Notes under the pieces: model-generated
The model's input: the letters and a program-made list of their open reading frames with translations, nothing else
What the model was told of the DNA's origin: nothing
Databases searched by the model: none
Assembly (NCBI RefSeq): GCF_963678635.1
Contig: NC_087063.1
Span: 1,960,073 to 2,024,072, forward strand
Direction of reading: 5' to 3'
DNA from: Symsagittifera roscoffensis
Taxonomy: Eukaryota; Xenacoelomorpha; Acoela; Convolutidae
DNA: 64,000 bases
Part shown: positions 10,486-23,269 of the stretch, in pieces
Position numbering within the stretch: the stretch's first letter is position 1
Layout of the letters: every line of letters begins with the position of its first letter
Translations under genes and position numbers: made by a program

Positions 10486-11211
10486 GTACCCAGGGGATTT
10501 TCTGCGCAAGATCTGAAAATCTTTATTTCTTACATAAGTCGATTCTCAGATCTGAAATTCTTTATTTCATATCTTGATAAGAATTTACAAATTTCAGATC
10601 TGAAATTTGGATCTGAAACTGAAAATTTCAGATGTGAAATAACCTTGAAAAAAAACAAAATTTCAGATCTGAAATCAGATCTGAGAAAACCTTTGTTAAA
10701 ATATAATTTATGAATTTCGAGCAAAACATGGAGTTTTTATTTTTTTTTTGAACTAAATTTCTTGATCAACTGTTTTAAAAGTTTTCAAAAACTGTTAGAG
10801 GACCTGTAACATTTTTGATTTTCATGCGCTATTTATGCGTTTCCAATGTTTATCTGATGCTTGGTGAATCATACTTCGGCAGTCTCCAACTGAGACTTTG
10901 CTGAGTATCTGCTAGTAGCTAGCAGAAGCTTAAAAAATCAAAAATAGCAAAAAATGAGTCCGAATCATTGATTGTTCAGATCTGAAATAACCAAGAAAAA
11001 CTTAAATTCAGATCTGAAATTAGATCTGAAATAGATTGTTTCAGGTCTGAAATAACCAAGAAAAAGCAAATTCCAGACCTGAAATTAGATCTGAAATAAC
11101 CAATCCTTAAAGTATCCAAAGGTTATTTAAACATTTCACAACCTATTTCAGATCTGAAATTTAGATCTGAAAAGATTATTTCAGATCTGTTTTAGAAAAC
11201 TTACTGGGTAC
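10486..11211. mobile_element. MITE-like element with AGATCT palindromes, copy 1
   Basis: The ends are inverted repeats: GTACCCAG at 10486-10493 and CTGGGTAC at 11204-11211. The interior holds many copies of the palindrome TTTCAGATCTGAAA and variants, clustered in both subterminal parts (about 10540-10685 and 10975-11190). A unique core lies between, containing CAGTCTCCAACTGAG and TGCTAGTAGCTAGCAGAAGC. There is no coding capacity, so this is a non-autonomous DNA element or one needing a partner. The repeated palindromes may be binding sites for a transposase or host factor. Confidence 0.7.
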
Positions 11212-11373
11212 AAGATTGTTGGAGCCATAGTTCGACCTTGTTTGACTACATCAACCCTGTTTTACTCATGGTTAAACCCTGCTTGACCCGAGATTCGACT
11301 TTGTTCGACCAAAGCTTTCTTTCGAACATCCTATTTTGGGTAAAAAACCGGACATCATTCGACCGTTCTGCCC
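11212..11373. other. Spacer between the two MITE-like copies
   Basis: 162 bp rich in TTCGACC/TTTGACC words (GTTCGACCTTGTTTGAC, GATTCGACTTTGTTCGACC, CATTCGACCG), unlike either element. It may be the remains of another repeat into which one copy inserted. Confidence 0.4.
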
Positions 11374-12088
11374 GTACCCAGAGAATTTGCATTATCTGAA
11401 ACTCTTTATTTTTTACACATGTTGGTTGTCAGATCTGAAATTCTTTATTTCCGATTTTGATAAAAGTTTGTATTTTCAGATCTGATTTAGAAAATTTAAA
11501 ATCTTAAATATCCTTGAAAAACAAAATTTCAGAGCTGATATCAGATCTGAGAAATCCTTTGTTGAATTATAATTTATGCATTTCAAGCAAAAACTTAATT
11601 TTTGTTTTTTGATATTTCTGCAATACACAATTATGTTTAGATTGAAATAAAAACAAACTAGCGGTAAAAAAACTGTGTTAAGACTGTGTTAAAGATCGGT
11701 CAAATTTTTGATGTTCATGCTCTACTCATGCGTTTCCAATGTTTACCTCATGCTTGGGAAAACATATTTTGGCAGTCTCCAACTTGAGATTTTGCTGAGT
11801 GCCTGCTAGTAACTAGCAGAAGCTATCAAATACAAAATTTCAAAAATAGCAAAAGTTGTATCAGAAACCTTGATTTTTCAGATCTGAAATAACCAAGAAA
11901 AACTAAATTTCAGATCGGAAATAGATTTTTTCAGATCTTAGGTAATCAGGAAAACAAAATTTCAGATCGAAAATAACCCATTCTTAAGTATCTAAGTTTT
12001 ATTTTAACACTTCACAACCCTTTTCAGATCTGAATTTTAGATCTGAAAAAGATTATTTCAGATCTAAATTATAACATTTACTAGGTAC
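11374..12088. mobile_element. MITE-like element with AGATCT palindromes, copy 2
   Basis: Same orientation and plan as copy 1: GTACCCAG at 11374-11381, CTAGGTAC at 12081-12088, and arrays of TTTCAGATCTGAAA near both ends. The same core appears (GGCAGTCTCCAACTTGAG, TGCTAGTAACTAGCAGAAGC). The copies are clearly diverged, with many substitutions and small indels, so the pair is not a recent duplication. It lacks an ORF. Confidence 0.7.
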
Positions 12089-13018
12089 GTGTGGTCAAAA
12101 TATGAGTCGAGAACGTCGTCCAGGATGGCTAGAGCGTCAACTTTCACTGAGCATTGAAAGCTTCATTTTAAAACATAAACATACTGGAGGTAAATTACTC
12201 TGTCTCTCGAAAACATATTTTCCAGCTGAAGCAAGCCTGAGTTACTGGGTATTATGCGTTTTATGCACCCGGGTCGATGTTCCTAACCTTTGTTTCTCTC
12301 TTTCAAATTCAAAAGAGCTCAGTTTTTTGCAAGAAAAGCAGTTGAGACGCAAGTTTGTGTCAAGCATAAAGTCAAAACGTGGGCAATCCTGGCCAGGAAA
12401 ATTGAAACATACGTCGAAATCTATCTAAAAGCTATTTTGGCCACTAAAATTGAAATATATGCTTGGCACAAACTAAATATAGGACGAGCACAATGGAAAC
12501 CAATCAATCACCCCTGATGTTGTTTTACCCGTCGAAATTTTTTGAATAACTTAAATCGATCAAAAAATTCAGCTCAAAAAACATCCGTATTGCAACAAAA
12601 TATTTATTGCCGTACGGAGAAGTGCTTATCTAAAAATTATGTGACCTTAGGCTACCTGCGGTAAAAAAAAACTTGAGTTAAAGTGAAGTTTCTTCTGTTA
12701 TAAATTTCAGATATGAATTTGCTAAGTAAAAAAATCTTCTAGATACCATATTAATTAGCATATATATTTGAAACTTTTTTCAATTCAGATTTCAGCACAA
12801 CAACTCAACTTGAGAGAAATGATAACATTCGTTTTTTCCTAAAAATCATAGATGCTTCAGTTTGGTAGTCGAAAAATTTGACCCATAGAACAACGATAAT
12901 CAAAACATAGGTAGAAAAATAGTCTAAAGTTAGTCAAAAAAATAATTATAAGAAAAGCGAAAACATAGATCAACCAATTCTGATTTCAATTTTGTAGTCA
13001 CTGGCAATTTTTAATACA
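12089..13018. other. Unassigned sequence with a 108-codon ORF
   Basis: 12102-12428 is slightly richer in GC and has an open frame starting MSRERRPGWLERQ. I see no domain, and a second overlapping frame is also open, so it is not called as a gene. The rest is AT-rich. Confidence 0.3.
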
Positions 13019-13480
13019 AACAAGGCTGCCCGTATCAGGGCAAAGCCCTGAATTTTCGAACTGTTCTATGAAGTAGTAATTAAATAAAGCTATTTTTTTA
13101 AAATGAGATTTTTAGTGAAAATCATCACCCCCACACCATATTAAGTTCAAAGTGAAATAATTTGATTCTAGTAACAAATCAATTATGGCAATTTAGCATC
13201 CTTCAACCAATTTTGAACGATTTCGAAGACGGAATAAATCTCCACTGACGCGTTAATAGCGCGGAATACATCGCGCGTTAATTGTCTTAAATCTTACTTT
13301 AATATATCGGGGAATACATCGTTAATAGCGCGGAGTTTATCGAGCGTTAATTTTCTCAAATTGTCTCGAAATCTTACGAAAAAAATCAAACGTGTTATAA
13401 GTTGTGATATAAGTTCAGGACAACCTTACCTTTTGAATAATATTGAATGATATTAGAAAAAAAATTAGCAAAGGGATATT
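13019..13480 (-). repeat. Repeat family A, inverted copy
   Basis: Begins with the family's terminal hairpin in reverse (CGTATCAGGGCAAAGCCCTG). It continues through reverse-complement blocks (GACGGAATAAATCTCC, ACGCGTTAATAGCGCGG, TCGCGCGTTAATTGTC). The GCGCGTTAAT block is partly duplicated (13232-13345). Confidence 0.6.
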
Positions 13481-13925
13481 TAATCGGAACAATTACTAAA
13501 GGTTTTTGAATGAATATTAACAAAAAGCAGCCGCAGCTTCTCGTATTTGGTTTTCCTGGCACATTGAAAAGGTTTTGAAAATAGTAATTGAAATAGTTTC
13601 AGTAAAAAACATCACTTGAATCCTGTCTGAGATATTTTTGCGTTATTGATTAAGTTTTTTTTGCTAATTTCAGTACAAAAGAAGTCTCTTACACAGCCCA
13701 ACAAAGTTTTACTTGGGTGATGCTTTCAAAACTTGCGCAAAACGTTTAAGATTTTTTCTGAAGCCAATCAAGATTTTGAGTTTTTTCAAGTAAACGTGAC
13801 TTTTTTAGCTATCAATCAAATGCTATACTTTTACACAAACACTTTGTAAAACAGCTGGAGTAATTCATCTTTAGGCACAGTATGGGTTCTGAATTTTGAA
13901 AAAAAAAATTAACAATTTCATAGAT
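13481..13925. other. AT-rich sequence, nothing recognised
   Basis: No coding or repeat signal that I can support. Confidence 0.35.
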
Positions 13926-14400
13926 TTTGTTCCGACTTTCTTAGAAAATGTGAATTATAAATGCATAGGGTAGTTTTTTATTATTCAGTCATTTTTTCAA
14001 ATTTTAGCCAAGTATTTTCTGTTTTTTTTTTAAAATCATCTGATAAATATTGTTGTTTTGAGCTCAAATTTTAAAACTTATACTTCCCCTGTTATCATTT
14101 TTGGTAAAATTAATTTGATTTAAAAATTGCTAGTTTGGCCACTTGGGGATAATTAACGTTCGATACAATGCGTTCCAAATTAAATTGAGGCAAAAATGGG
14201 TCGTATTATTCGAATACAAGAAGCTAAATACATTCATTTGTAGCTTAAATTAGCGAGAGAATAAATGAAAAAAGTTTAAGCGTGTGGGTGGGTAATTTTC
14301 TTTTTTTTGATCTTTTCTTTAAAATTTCAACCAAAAATTTTTTAAGTTGGCCTTTAAGTGCAGCCGGAACATTCAAGATTTTGTTCTGATATTCGAGCAA
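13926..14400 (+). repeat. Repeat family A, copy 5
   Basis: Starts TTTTGTTCCGACTTTCTTAG. It carries the CCCTGTTATCATTTTTGGTA, AATTGCTAGTTTGGCC and GGATAATTAACGTTCGA blocks. It ends CAGCCGGAACATTCAAG then CTGATATTCGAGC. It is more diverged than the copies at 2.8-5.9 kb, and its terminal hairpin is decayed. Confidence 0.6.
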
Positions 14401-16904
14401 TCTCACTTTCAGATAAGTATTTTTCCGTATTTTTTGCGTAGTGAAATGAGAAGAAAAACGAGAACTTGATCGAGTGACGTATTTTTGCTGTATTTTGTAC
14501 GCGCCCTGACGCCTTTTGTGCCATATTTTTGGCCTAGAGTGCGACTAAAGCGACATTGAGAGCTAAAAACATTATTAGAAAAAATATATATATTACTATA
14601 GTTGCCTTCAAAAAATGAAAAACGAAACAAAACAAAATCGAAAAAATTTGCAACAAAATTTCTTACGTTTTTCTTTGTAGAACTTATTCAAATTTTTGAA
14701 ACTTTTCACTACCAAGAAATCGCTAACTGGAGCTTCAAAAATTAATTTGGCTGGAGAACAACTAAAATTTCACGGCTTAATTGAGAGCATTATCTATTAC
14801 AACACTTACTCGCTAGCCGAAATTAAGCGCCACTTTTTAATCCAAAGCGATTAAACTATTGTTTAAATTTTTTCAACTCAAAAATTCACCCATTTTGCAT
14901 TCCAATCAAATAATTTATGATTTATAGCTTCTTTGGCGATAGGACGCGATTGCGTTATTGATGGCAATCTCAGCTATTCAATACTTTTGGATCTGTTTTT
15001 TTTTAGTTGTAGGCATTTTCGAGATACATTCTACCTTAGAAAACCCTTGTAGTAAAAAACGCTTGTTTCTTTTTCAATTCAAGGCAGATAAATAACACAC
15101 CCTGGGGGCCCAAAGAGTATTGGGAAGCAATTTAGTTTTAATTCTGCTGTGCCCGTCTGCTCTATTCGATCCACCCGATTCTACTCAATTCGGTCTCGAT
15201 GGTAGAAGTCAAATTAAAATCACTCCAGCAGAGATGCTACTCACTTCATCCTACCAGAATGTAACATACCATCAGAAAGCTTTTTTCAACCACCCCCACC
15301 CTCCAAGTCATCTTTCAGATTCGATATTGAAAACTATTTTCACCTTGCCATCATGCAATGAAATTTCACATAGTGAACAAATTAACTATTGTGAACTGAT
15401 TTATTCTCAGTACTCTAAATTGTGAAGTCGCGCATTTAGCCATATTGATACGTAGAATTATTTAAAAACAAATGATCTGAAAAAATGAGATAGGGTGGAA
15501 TCAAAAAGACTCCTATACTTTCATGACGCAAGTAGTAAATTAAGTTTCGGATCACCTGCCAAAAAAGGTTGTAAATGCTTTGAGAGAAGGAATTCCGCCA
15601 TCGGCGACAGTGCTTCCCCGCTGTTAGGGCGTGGATCGGAACAACAACAAATCGATAAATCAAGGTCAAACGCGACTTCAATACTCGGCCGAAAACCTTT
15701 GTCCGCCTAGAAATGCTTGCAACCTGACTGGAAAAATGACAAAATTTTGTATTTGGAAATCTCAAGTCAAAATCAAAAATGCTTAGCTTAAAACTCGAAT
15801 AAAAATAAAAATTGTAACATCGAACCCATAATGGTAAAAATAAGTTCAGTTCAGAGTCAAAACTTTGTAGTCGAACACATCTTTGCAGCAAAGTATAACT
15901 ATTTTAAAACTTTGACGACTATCAAACTCAAAATTTTAATTTTTTTTGTCAGGACTGGTACAATCAAATTGTATTTTGACGAACAAGATTGGCTATGGGT
16001 AGTTTTTAGCGTGAGTGGAATTTGGCCATCGATGAGACAAAGAAGTGCAAAAACTATCTGCATTAAACTACTTTTTGAGCTATATATCGTTCTCAGTCAA
16101 TCAGTGAATTTTCAAAACAACAAGGAAATTTTGAAAAAAAAAACATCGGTAGGGCTATTTTCAGCAAATCTTTGCACTCATGCCGAACTAACTAATTTAA
16201 TAACAGTAAATTGCATTATGACTATTATTATTATATTGCTATTTTTTCTATTTCTAGTTTTTCGTTGACAGACACTTCTTGAATTCAAAACTTTTTGCAA
16301 AAATCGTAAGGCACCAAAAATACCTTAGTTTTGCGTTGGTAAGCCTTGAAAATGGGTTTGTCATAAAATTGTGTTGTTAACAGCAAAATTATATTAATTA
16401 TGGTTACAAAAACTGATGAAAAACTTATAAACGTTTATCAACATATTTTCTATAAAATTTTGTCGCCCACAAATTCAATTTGATTAATTTTCGTCTCGTA
16501 GCCAAATAATAAAAAAAAACTGCTTCCTCAACTGAACTTGCAGATTTTTAGCTCACCGCTTACGTGTTGTAAGCCAGATACTAGTTCCAAACTAGACTTA
16601 TTAAAAGTTTTTAAAAATTTTCAGTTTTTATTCTAAATTCTGTTTGAAAGAGACTAGTTAACAGGCCAAAATTTGGTCGTAGAAAAAACATCTTAATCGC
16701 AATTATTACTTCATTTTTTTAAAAATCAAATTAACAAATTGGCTTCGGGGGTACAGATCAGTGGAAAACAATTTTTTAATTTCATTCACATTTTTTTCTC
16801 AAGTTTTGAAGTTCGATTCTAAAATTTTGTAATTTTTGAGTGACAAGTATTCGGTTGTTACGTCTGCGTTAAATAGCCCAATTTTGGGCGCATTTATAGC
16901 TTCT
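14401..16904. other. Mostly AT-rich sequence; weak ORFs only
   Basis: 15100-15420 and 15520-15720 are less AT-rich and hold open frames on both strands (101, 151 and 71 codons). None has a recognisable domain or convincing splice context. They may be remnants of old elements. Confidence 0.35.
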
Positions 16905-17190
16905 TGTTGTTCCGACTATTGAAAATGGAAAATAACTTTTTATTCGTGTGTTTTTCAGGTTTATTGTTTTGACCAGTGAAGATGGGAAAGAAATTTGTGT
17001 TGTGGTGTGTTTTAGATTTTTCTACGGAAAATCAAGAAACACAAGTAATAATCGGAATGGGTCGAGTAATATAGCAAATCACTGCCCTTTCAGTCGTCCA
17101 GGTGTAGAGAAAAACTGGCTTACAAAGATAGAATTTTTCGTTCAGTTGCAAGCAAGTGAAAACAGCGAGCAGACTTATTAGAGAAGGATA
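16905..17190 (+). repeat. Repeat family B, 5' part
   Basis: Starts TTGTTCCGACTATTGAAAAT and contains ATCGGAATGGGTCGAGTAAT and TTTCAGTCGTCC. These blocks are shared with 55366-55920 and, in part, with 32100-32630 and 34550-35045. It shares the GTTCCGAC start with family A. Confidence 0.5.
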
Positions 17191-19422
17191 AACCGCGAAA
17201 CTTTTATTCAAGACCTGAAATTTTAGGATTTCCAGTAAAAAAACTATTTCAACGTTTTAGCAATTATTTGTGAATAAAATACTGGGAATTTTGATTATGT
17301 AGCAACTTAGGCACCGTTAATTAGAATTATTTGTGCAAAAGGTATTATAATTGGACCATGGAAGGCAAACTGTCTTTTTTCAAATTTCAATTTTTACCAT
17401 AACTGATTCTAAGTGAAATTCAATTTGAAAAAATAGCCTTTCGGATAGTGATTTGATAAATTTTTATGCGTAAATTTTTATGACTGAAAATTTTTTCAAG
17501 ACGAAAACACAGCCCGACTGCCATTTACTTTACTTTTGTTCCGACTAATGAATCCCCTCGCACGCCAATGATACGGAGCTACCAAAAAGTAAATATGATG
17601 AAAACTATTTTAGTTTAACTTTTGCCAAGACTTCCCAAAAAACGGTTGCCAAAATATCAGTGCTTGCTATATCTTGAGAAAAGTCGCTGAAGCATGAAGT
17701 TCCGCATATGAAGTTCAATTTTCGCCACAGAGCTGTTGCTGCTCTTTTTGTTCACGTTTCCTGCCATTTCATAGTTTCGCTACATTTTTGTTGTTTCATT
17801 TTGATAGTAAGTAGCAGTCTGCGTTAAACTATGCGATGGTATACTAGACGTCGTTTAGTTTGGTCGGTATAATGTAAATTTTCCTCATTTATACCGTCTT
17901 AATTCCTCAGTTTTCCTTCCTTATTTTCATTCCCTACCATGGTCCATTAACCGATTACCGGTGTTCCTTTTGACATAAATCCCAATTAACCGAAAATACC
18001 TCAAAAATATCTGAAAAGAAGCCCCTATTTCATCTGACTCAGTTGTTTTTTTTTCTGAAAAAAAATGAAAAATGGGTGGAAAAAGTTGGTATTTGTTTTC
18101 ATTTAAAGATTAAAACTAGTAAATGGACTTTGATGACAAACATATAATCAGAAACGTGTCCTAAATAACTGACTGACAGGTACTTGGTCAAATTCTGCTG
18201 ATAAAATTTGTACAACTATAATACATTGGCAGTACAAAAAAGTTTCTATTCGCTTTAGCGTTATTTTTGTTTAAATGTCAAACCCCTGAAACTATTTTGC
18301 ATTGAGCAATTTAGTCTTATATTTGAAGCGGCAATGAAATTTGTGCTGAACATAATTGTAATTATAAAACTAATCATCATCAAAAGAGTGAAAATGGTTT
18401 GATCATGTTTTTCTAAACACCATTTTTTTAAAAGAAAAAGCGCGATTTTTTTGTTTGTATATTAACACTTGTGTGTATTTCATTGGTTTGTTTTCGCCTT
18501 AACTTACTGTTTTGTATGTTATTTGATATTTCGGACAGTTGGTAGGTCTGCGCAGGTTCCTTCATACCATCAATGCCCTTTCATCGCATTTTAGTTGAGT
18601 ACTTCTCTACGTTTTCTCGTTTCCTCTTTTCGTTGGTTTCTTTTCCTCCATAATCGACGCAGCTATACGCAAAATTCCGTTTGCAATCGACATAAACATT
18701 GAAACTTAGTCAGCGTTTCAATTTTAGCCCTATAAGTCCATCTTAACTGACAAATCGACGAGCGGGCAGTTTATTTGAAAGTAACTTTTCCTTTGCCCGC
18801 AGAACCCTCTGAGTTCATCAAACTATATTCTTGAAATTCCATCTAGTTCATATCATTATGACCTTCTAAACATTTTGGTGTGTATCTGATTTTATAAAGA
18901 ATTGACCCTTTGGGTATTGATTATATGCATTCATTATACACAAAAACTGCAAATTCTAATGAGAATTTTTCAATACATCGGTTTAGCAACAGGGTGAGTT
19001 TGCAATTTTTTCTTTTAACTTGTAGGTTTTATTGTGTTTTCGATCTGTTTTGTTCCAATAAAATATCGCTTAGAAAACTCTTTCAATTTCAGACAGAATT
19101 ACTCCGCAGCTCAGTGAATTTTTTCAAGGCTCTATTTATGACTGGAAAAGTTTGTTCCTTAACAATTTAACCAATCCTATCTTACTATTGCTTTTCTACC
19201 CGACGCAGCAGTTCCATAAGATTTTAGAATTTTTCAAACTACCTGAGAGTTTTTTTTCATCAGCATGATTCTAATAAGTTTCTGAATTGGTGCATGCATC
19301 AAGAAAGAATTTCGTAGAGTTTCGAATTCATTCTTACAAGATATAAAAGTCTTATTAGATTTCAAAGATTTCGTTTCAATTATTTCATTTCAAAAAAATT
19401 TTACGTTTAGGTTCCCGCATCC
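17191..19422. other. AT-rich sequence, nothing recognised
   Basis: A partial family start (TTTTGTTCCGACTAATGAA, 17527) is present. The stretch 18540-18800 is less AT-rich but has no supported ORF or RNA gene. Confidence 0.35.
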
Positions 19423-20377
19423 AGTTTCAAGCAATAATAATCAATTATATTACGGTTTAAGTATCAGTTTTACTGAAATTGAGAAAAAAATCGATTTAAG
19501 TTAATTAATAATCGATTATTATCTCTCTTTTTAAAACCAAACTATGATTAATTTTAATCCATTTTGATTGATTAAATCGATTATTTATTCTTCTTTTTTT
19601 GACACAGTTATTATCAATTATAATTGATTATAATCCATTATTTTTATTCAAATTTCTAATTCATTAGTTTTGCACAAAAATCCATTATAATAGATTATAA
19701 TTGATTATAGTCCCTTATGTTTGTCTATTTTGTCTTCAAAGTTGCATCTTATTTGCGTATATTTTATGCTTTTTGAAGATGTTGATTCCTATGAAAAATG
19801 AGAAAAACGTTTTTGAATTTTTCCAATAAATTCCAATTTATAAGGTTTTTTTTTCATTTCTTCTCCATTAGGGTTGTTTTGTGATAAATATTTTAAGCTT
19901 TTTTAACCACCAAAACATCAGCAAATTGATTTAATTTCATGATTGATTCGGAAAATTTATTTTTCATCTACCGCGGGAATTTTTCGACTAATGAAAGGAT
20001 CTCTATGAAACTTCACTTTCGTGGTAAAACTTTTGTTTCGTGGTAAAACATGAACCAAAGTGTTCAAGAGATCTCTCTTTTAGAGATTTTCTTATTGACA
20101 CAAAAATAATAACCCATAAAATATAATTCGAATATAGTTTTGAATTGACAAAGTTTTAGCTAAGTAAGAGATAATAATCGATTATAAATGATTTTAAGAG
20201 GTTTTTGTAAGAACTATAATCAATTATAATCGATTGTAAGATATTGTAATCTCTTGGAAAATATCGCGATTATAATCAATTATAAATCCTTTAAAAGCCT
20301 AATTTTGAAAATTATAATCAATTATAATATTCAAAAAATCATCATAATAATCCGTTATAATCGGTTACTTACGCCTA
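19423..20377 (+). repeat. Repeat family C (ATTATAATCGATTATAAT-rich), single copy
   Basis: Begins GCATCCAGTTTCAAGCAATA and ends ATAATCGGTTACTTACGCC, matching the borders of 40750-42330. Both ends are dense in palindromes of the type ATTATAATCGATTATAAT. The core is unique (TATTTTATGCTTTTTGAAGA, ACCACCAAAACATCAGC, GAACCAAAGTGTTCAAGAG). It has no coding capacity and is likely a non-autonomous element. Confidence 0.65.
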
Positions 20378-20827
20378 ATTCGGTCAGACCGCGTAAACAA
20401 CCCTGCTTGGACAGACCGCTTAGCAGAGCTTTTGTAGGCACCCGTGTTGATCGAACAAATTTATCTTGTACTTATCAAATCAAATAATGCTTATTGTATA
20501 GCTTCAATAAACTGCAAACGTGCAGAAAAACGTAAAATTAACCTATGATAAGCATTTTTCTTTGTCTGAACATTTTTGACAAGCAAAACTCCATTAATGA
20601 AAGTTTTATGGCTGCCAGTTTTGCTTTATTTTTTTTGTATTGTATTCAATAACACAAAAACTAGGGGTTTTCCGATAAAAACGAAACCCATTGAGTAAGT
20701 CTCAGAAGTCGCACAGACAAATTGCAATCGCCATGCACGGTCTTGCTCTAAATTCTGAATTTACACAGTATTAGAATAAACATATTTTTTTGTATACGGC
20801 TAGAAACCTTTTACTTTAAAAAAACTA
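20378..20827. other. AT-rich sequence, nothing recognised
   Basis: A small less AT-rich piece lies at 20385-20450, just outside the family C copy. No gene or repeat is supported. Confidence 0.35.
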
Positions 20828-20940
20828 TTGGACAAAACATTACGACGCCAAACTGTGCACAGGATAGGCGCTTATTTTTCAGTCTCTATGTTCCTGGATT
20901 CCAGAGAAAAGTCTTTAAACATGTTAAGTTATGTCGGAAA
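20828..20940 (+). repeat. Dispersed repeat, copy paired with 7055-7165
   Basis: Carries CTGTGCACAGGATAGGCGC, GTTCCTGGATTCCAGAGAA and TCTTTAAACATGTT, the reverse complement of 7075-7155. Both copies keep the corresponding frame open and give similar short peptides, which may be only a result of DNA similarity. GCGGAATCCCAA follows at 20991, again in the style of the 6.6-7.0 kb array. Confidence 0.55.
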
Positions 20941-21159
20941 TAAAAAAAAATTTGAAAGAACAAAAAAGAACGAAGTGAGCGTCCTCGTTGCGGAATCCCA
21001 ATACAAATCACAAAATGCGCAGTTTGGCCTCGTAATGAAACCCTGGCCTATTTTTTGTTTTAAAAAAATTTATTTTGGCATATAAAATCTAAAAAACTAA
21101 GAATTCTGACTGCAAGCAAAACACTCATTATATTTTAGTTTTATTTGAGTTGAAAATTT

Positions 21160-22140
21160 CATTTTGGACTGCGTTAAAGGCAAAAATTAGTAAAAAAAAA
21201 AACTTTTTTGCAAAAGGCAAAACAGTTTTTTGGGATATTTTTTGGTTGAGCATAGAACTAGTTTTGCGACTGAAAGAAGCTAAGAAATTTTTTGCCGCAC
21301 TTTTTTCAATCGAAAGTGAATTATAAAACGTTTTTTTTGTAGACTTCAGGTATGAAATTGTACGAAAACTTTTTTGTTGTATGAAGTAACACCAGAGCAT
21401 TCAAAGTTCCGGTAGGGCAATCTCTGTGAAATTGTAAAAATGTATAGTCGATTCCCTTATATGGCAATCATAATGTGTGAAGTCGGGCTCATACTTAAGC
21501 TTGTGCTTTAGATCTGCTCCAGAATGACTGTTTCTGGCTGCAGTTTTGGTAACCAAACCAAATTTTTCAGATGCAAAAAAAACGGATCTCAGTCGCTCTG
21601 CAAACTAAGAGCCTGAATTAGGGGGACGGACAATCTGTGGATAAAATGGACAGATTTTGATACACCCTCTGCGCTTCGTGCAATATGAAACGTGAAAATG
21701 TTGACGAGTATATTGGCGAAGGAAAAAATTCTGCTGCCAAAATTTTGATTTCCTAAACAATTTAGTACCATAAAAAGCCTGTAGAAAAAGATAAAATTAG
21801 TCAAAACAGTTCTGAATTTTTTTACCCAATATCTGAGACAGTTAACGTTATTATAATAAGGGTACAGATTCAAAAAAAAATCAACCAATAACACATTTTT
21901 TGATTTGTTCTTAGCACTGAAAATTTTCTAAACCACAAAAGATAACACAAAATAACACTGATCTGGGTCAAACAATAAACTGCTTAGAAGTTTTTTTGGA
22001 CTAAAACGAAAAAAATGAACTTTTTTCTTCGAAAACTTTTTTTTTGAAATTTTTTGAATTTTTGATTCCAAAAAGACAATAAAAAACTTAAAAACACTAA
22101 CTTTTCTCAAGAAAAAAAACGTTAAGATTTAAATTCAGCT
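21160..22140 (+). repeat. ~0.9 kb diverged direct duplication, left copy
   Basis: Matches 23615-24500 in order: GCGACTGAAAGAAGCTAAG, AGACTTCAGGTATGAAATTG, GAAGTAACACCAGAGCATTC, TACACCCTCTGCGCTTCGTG, CAGTTAACGTTATTATAATA. The copies differ by many substitutions and indels. Open frames on the minus strand do not correspond between copies, so it is not coding. Confidence 0.65.
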
Positions 22141-23269
22141 ATAAATGAAAACTTTTAAACGATTAAAATATGCTTTTGTAAGCCCGCTTGATGGGTTTAT
22201 TTTTTCAATTTAAGACGGAAAACCAAAAATTTCAAGCCGGGTTCTTCGACACTCGGAAAAAAATTTTTTTTAAATTTTGTTTGAATCACGACTGTAAAGG
22301 CTTAACTATGATATTCCACTCAATTTTCTCCTGTAAAATTTTTGGTAGCTGAATTTATGTGGAAAAACAAAGAAAAAACCAGAATTTTAAATTTCTTACT
22401 ATTTTTCAAATGGTTAGAACAACGTAGATAACGCAATTTTTCTTTATGGTACGCTAAGTAGCTTAAGGCTAAGGATTTTAGCCGGAAAAAAAGCAAAAGT
22501 ATAACAATGTTAAAATTTACACGCTCATTTTGTTGCGTAATTTTTTTGCGTAATAATATTCTAAAATTACAAAGACTACACGAAACCTTAATTTTGATAA
22601 AAATTTCGGGAGGGACAACAGTCATTTAGTCAGATACATTTACGAATTTTTCGAGTTGAACCTAGAATGAGAGGAACTTAGGTTGATGCTTTATTTAACC
22701 ACGAAATGAAACTCATACAATTGTTGTGATTCGTAGGCAAATTAGGCAGGTAATTGATTAATTAGTTTGAGGTAGTTATTGAGCCGAGTTGAACTGCTAA
22801 TTAATTATTCTTGTTCAATTTGCACTCTGGATAAAAAAGCGTCCATCAAACATTTGAAAAAAGATAACGAAAAATGTCGTTTTTTATTTAATTTGTTTGT
22901 TTTGCTAATTAAAATCTTGCGTTTAAAAAAAAAGCTGGTTTTGCCGATGTATTTGTGCAAATTTTTGAAAAATTATTCAGCAAATTTTCGAATTGAATTG
23001 AAAAACTGATGCACAATTCCAAAAGAAACAATGTTTTTCTTTTAATTTTTTTTTAAACCGTCTTTCCATGCGCAATGTGAAGTTTAATTGGACTTAAATG
23101 ATGAAAAAAATTACGTGGAAAAAAAGCAAGAGTGAAAAAAGTCTCACTTACCGGCATCAATCGAACACTGTTTTCTTTTTATAATTCAATTTATCATTAC
23201 ACACGCTAGTTGCACGTTAACCACATTGTAACAAATTACTTTTTACGCTTAATAACAAATTTTCTTGGT

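Noticed and set aside
10486-12088. Regularly recurring palindromes as a CRISPR-like array
   Set aside because: Eukaryotic context, irregular spacing, no leader or cas genes, and the repeats are confined within terminal inverted repeats.
12102-12428. 108-codon ORF beginning MSRERRPGWLERQ
   Set aside because: No recognisable domain; a second frame is open over part of it and there is no conservation evidence.
15120-15710. ORFs of 101, 151 and 71 codons in a less AT-rich patch
   Set aside because: Overlap on both strands, no domain, and no supporting splice or promoter signals.
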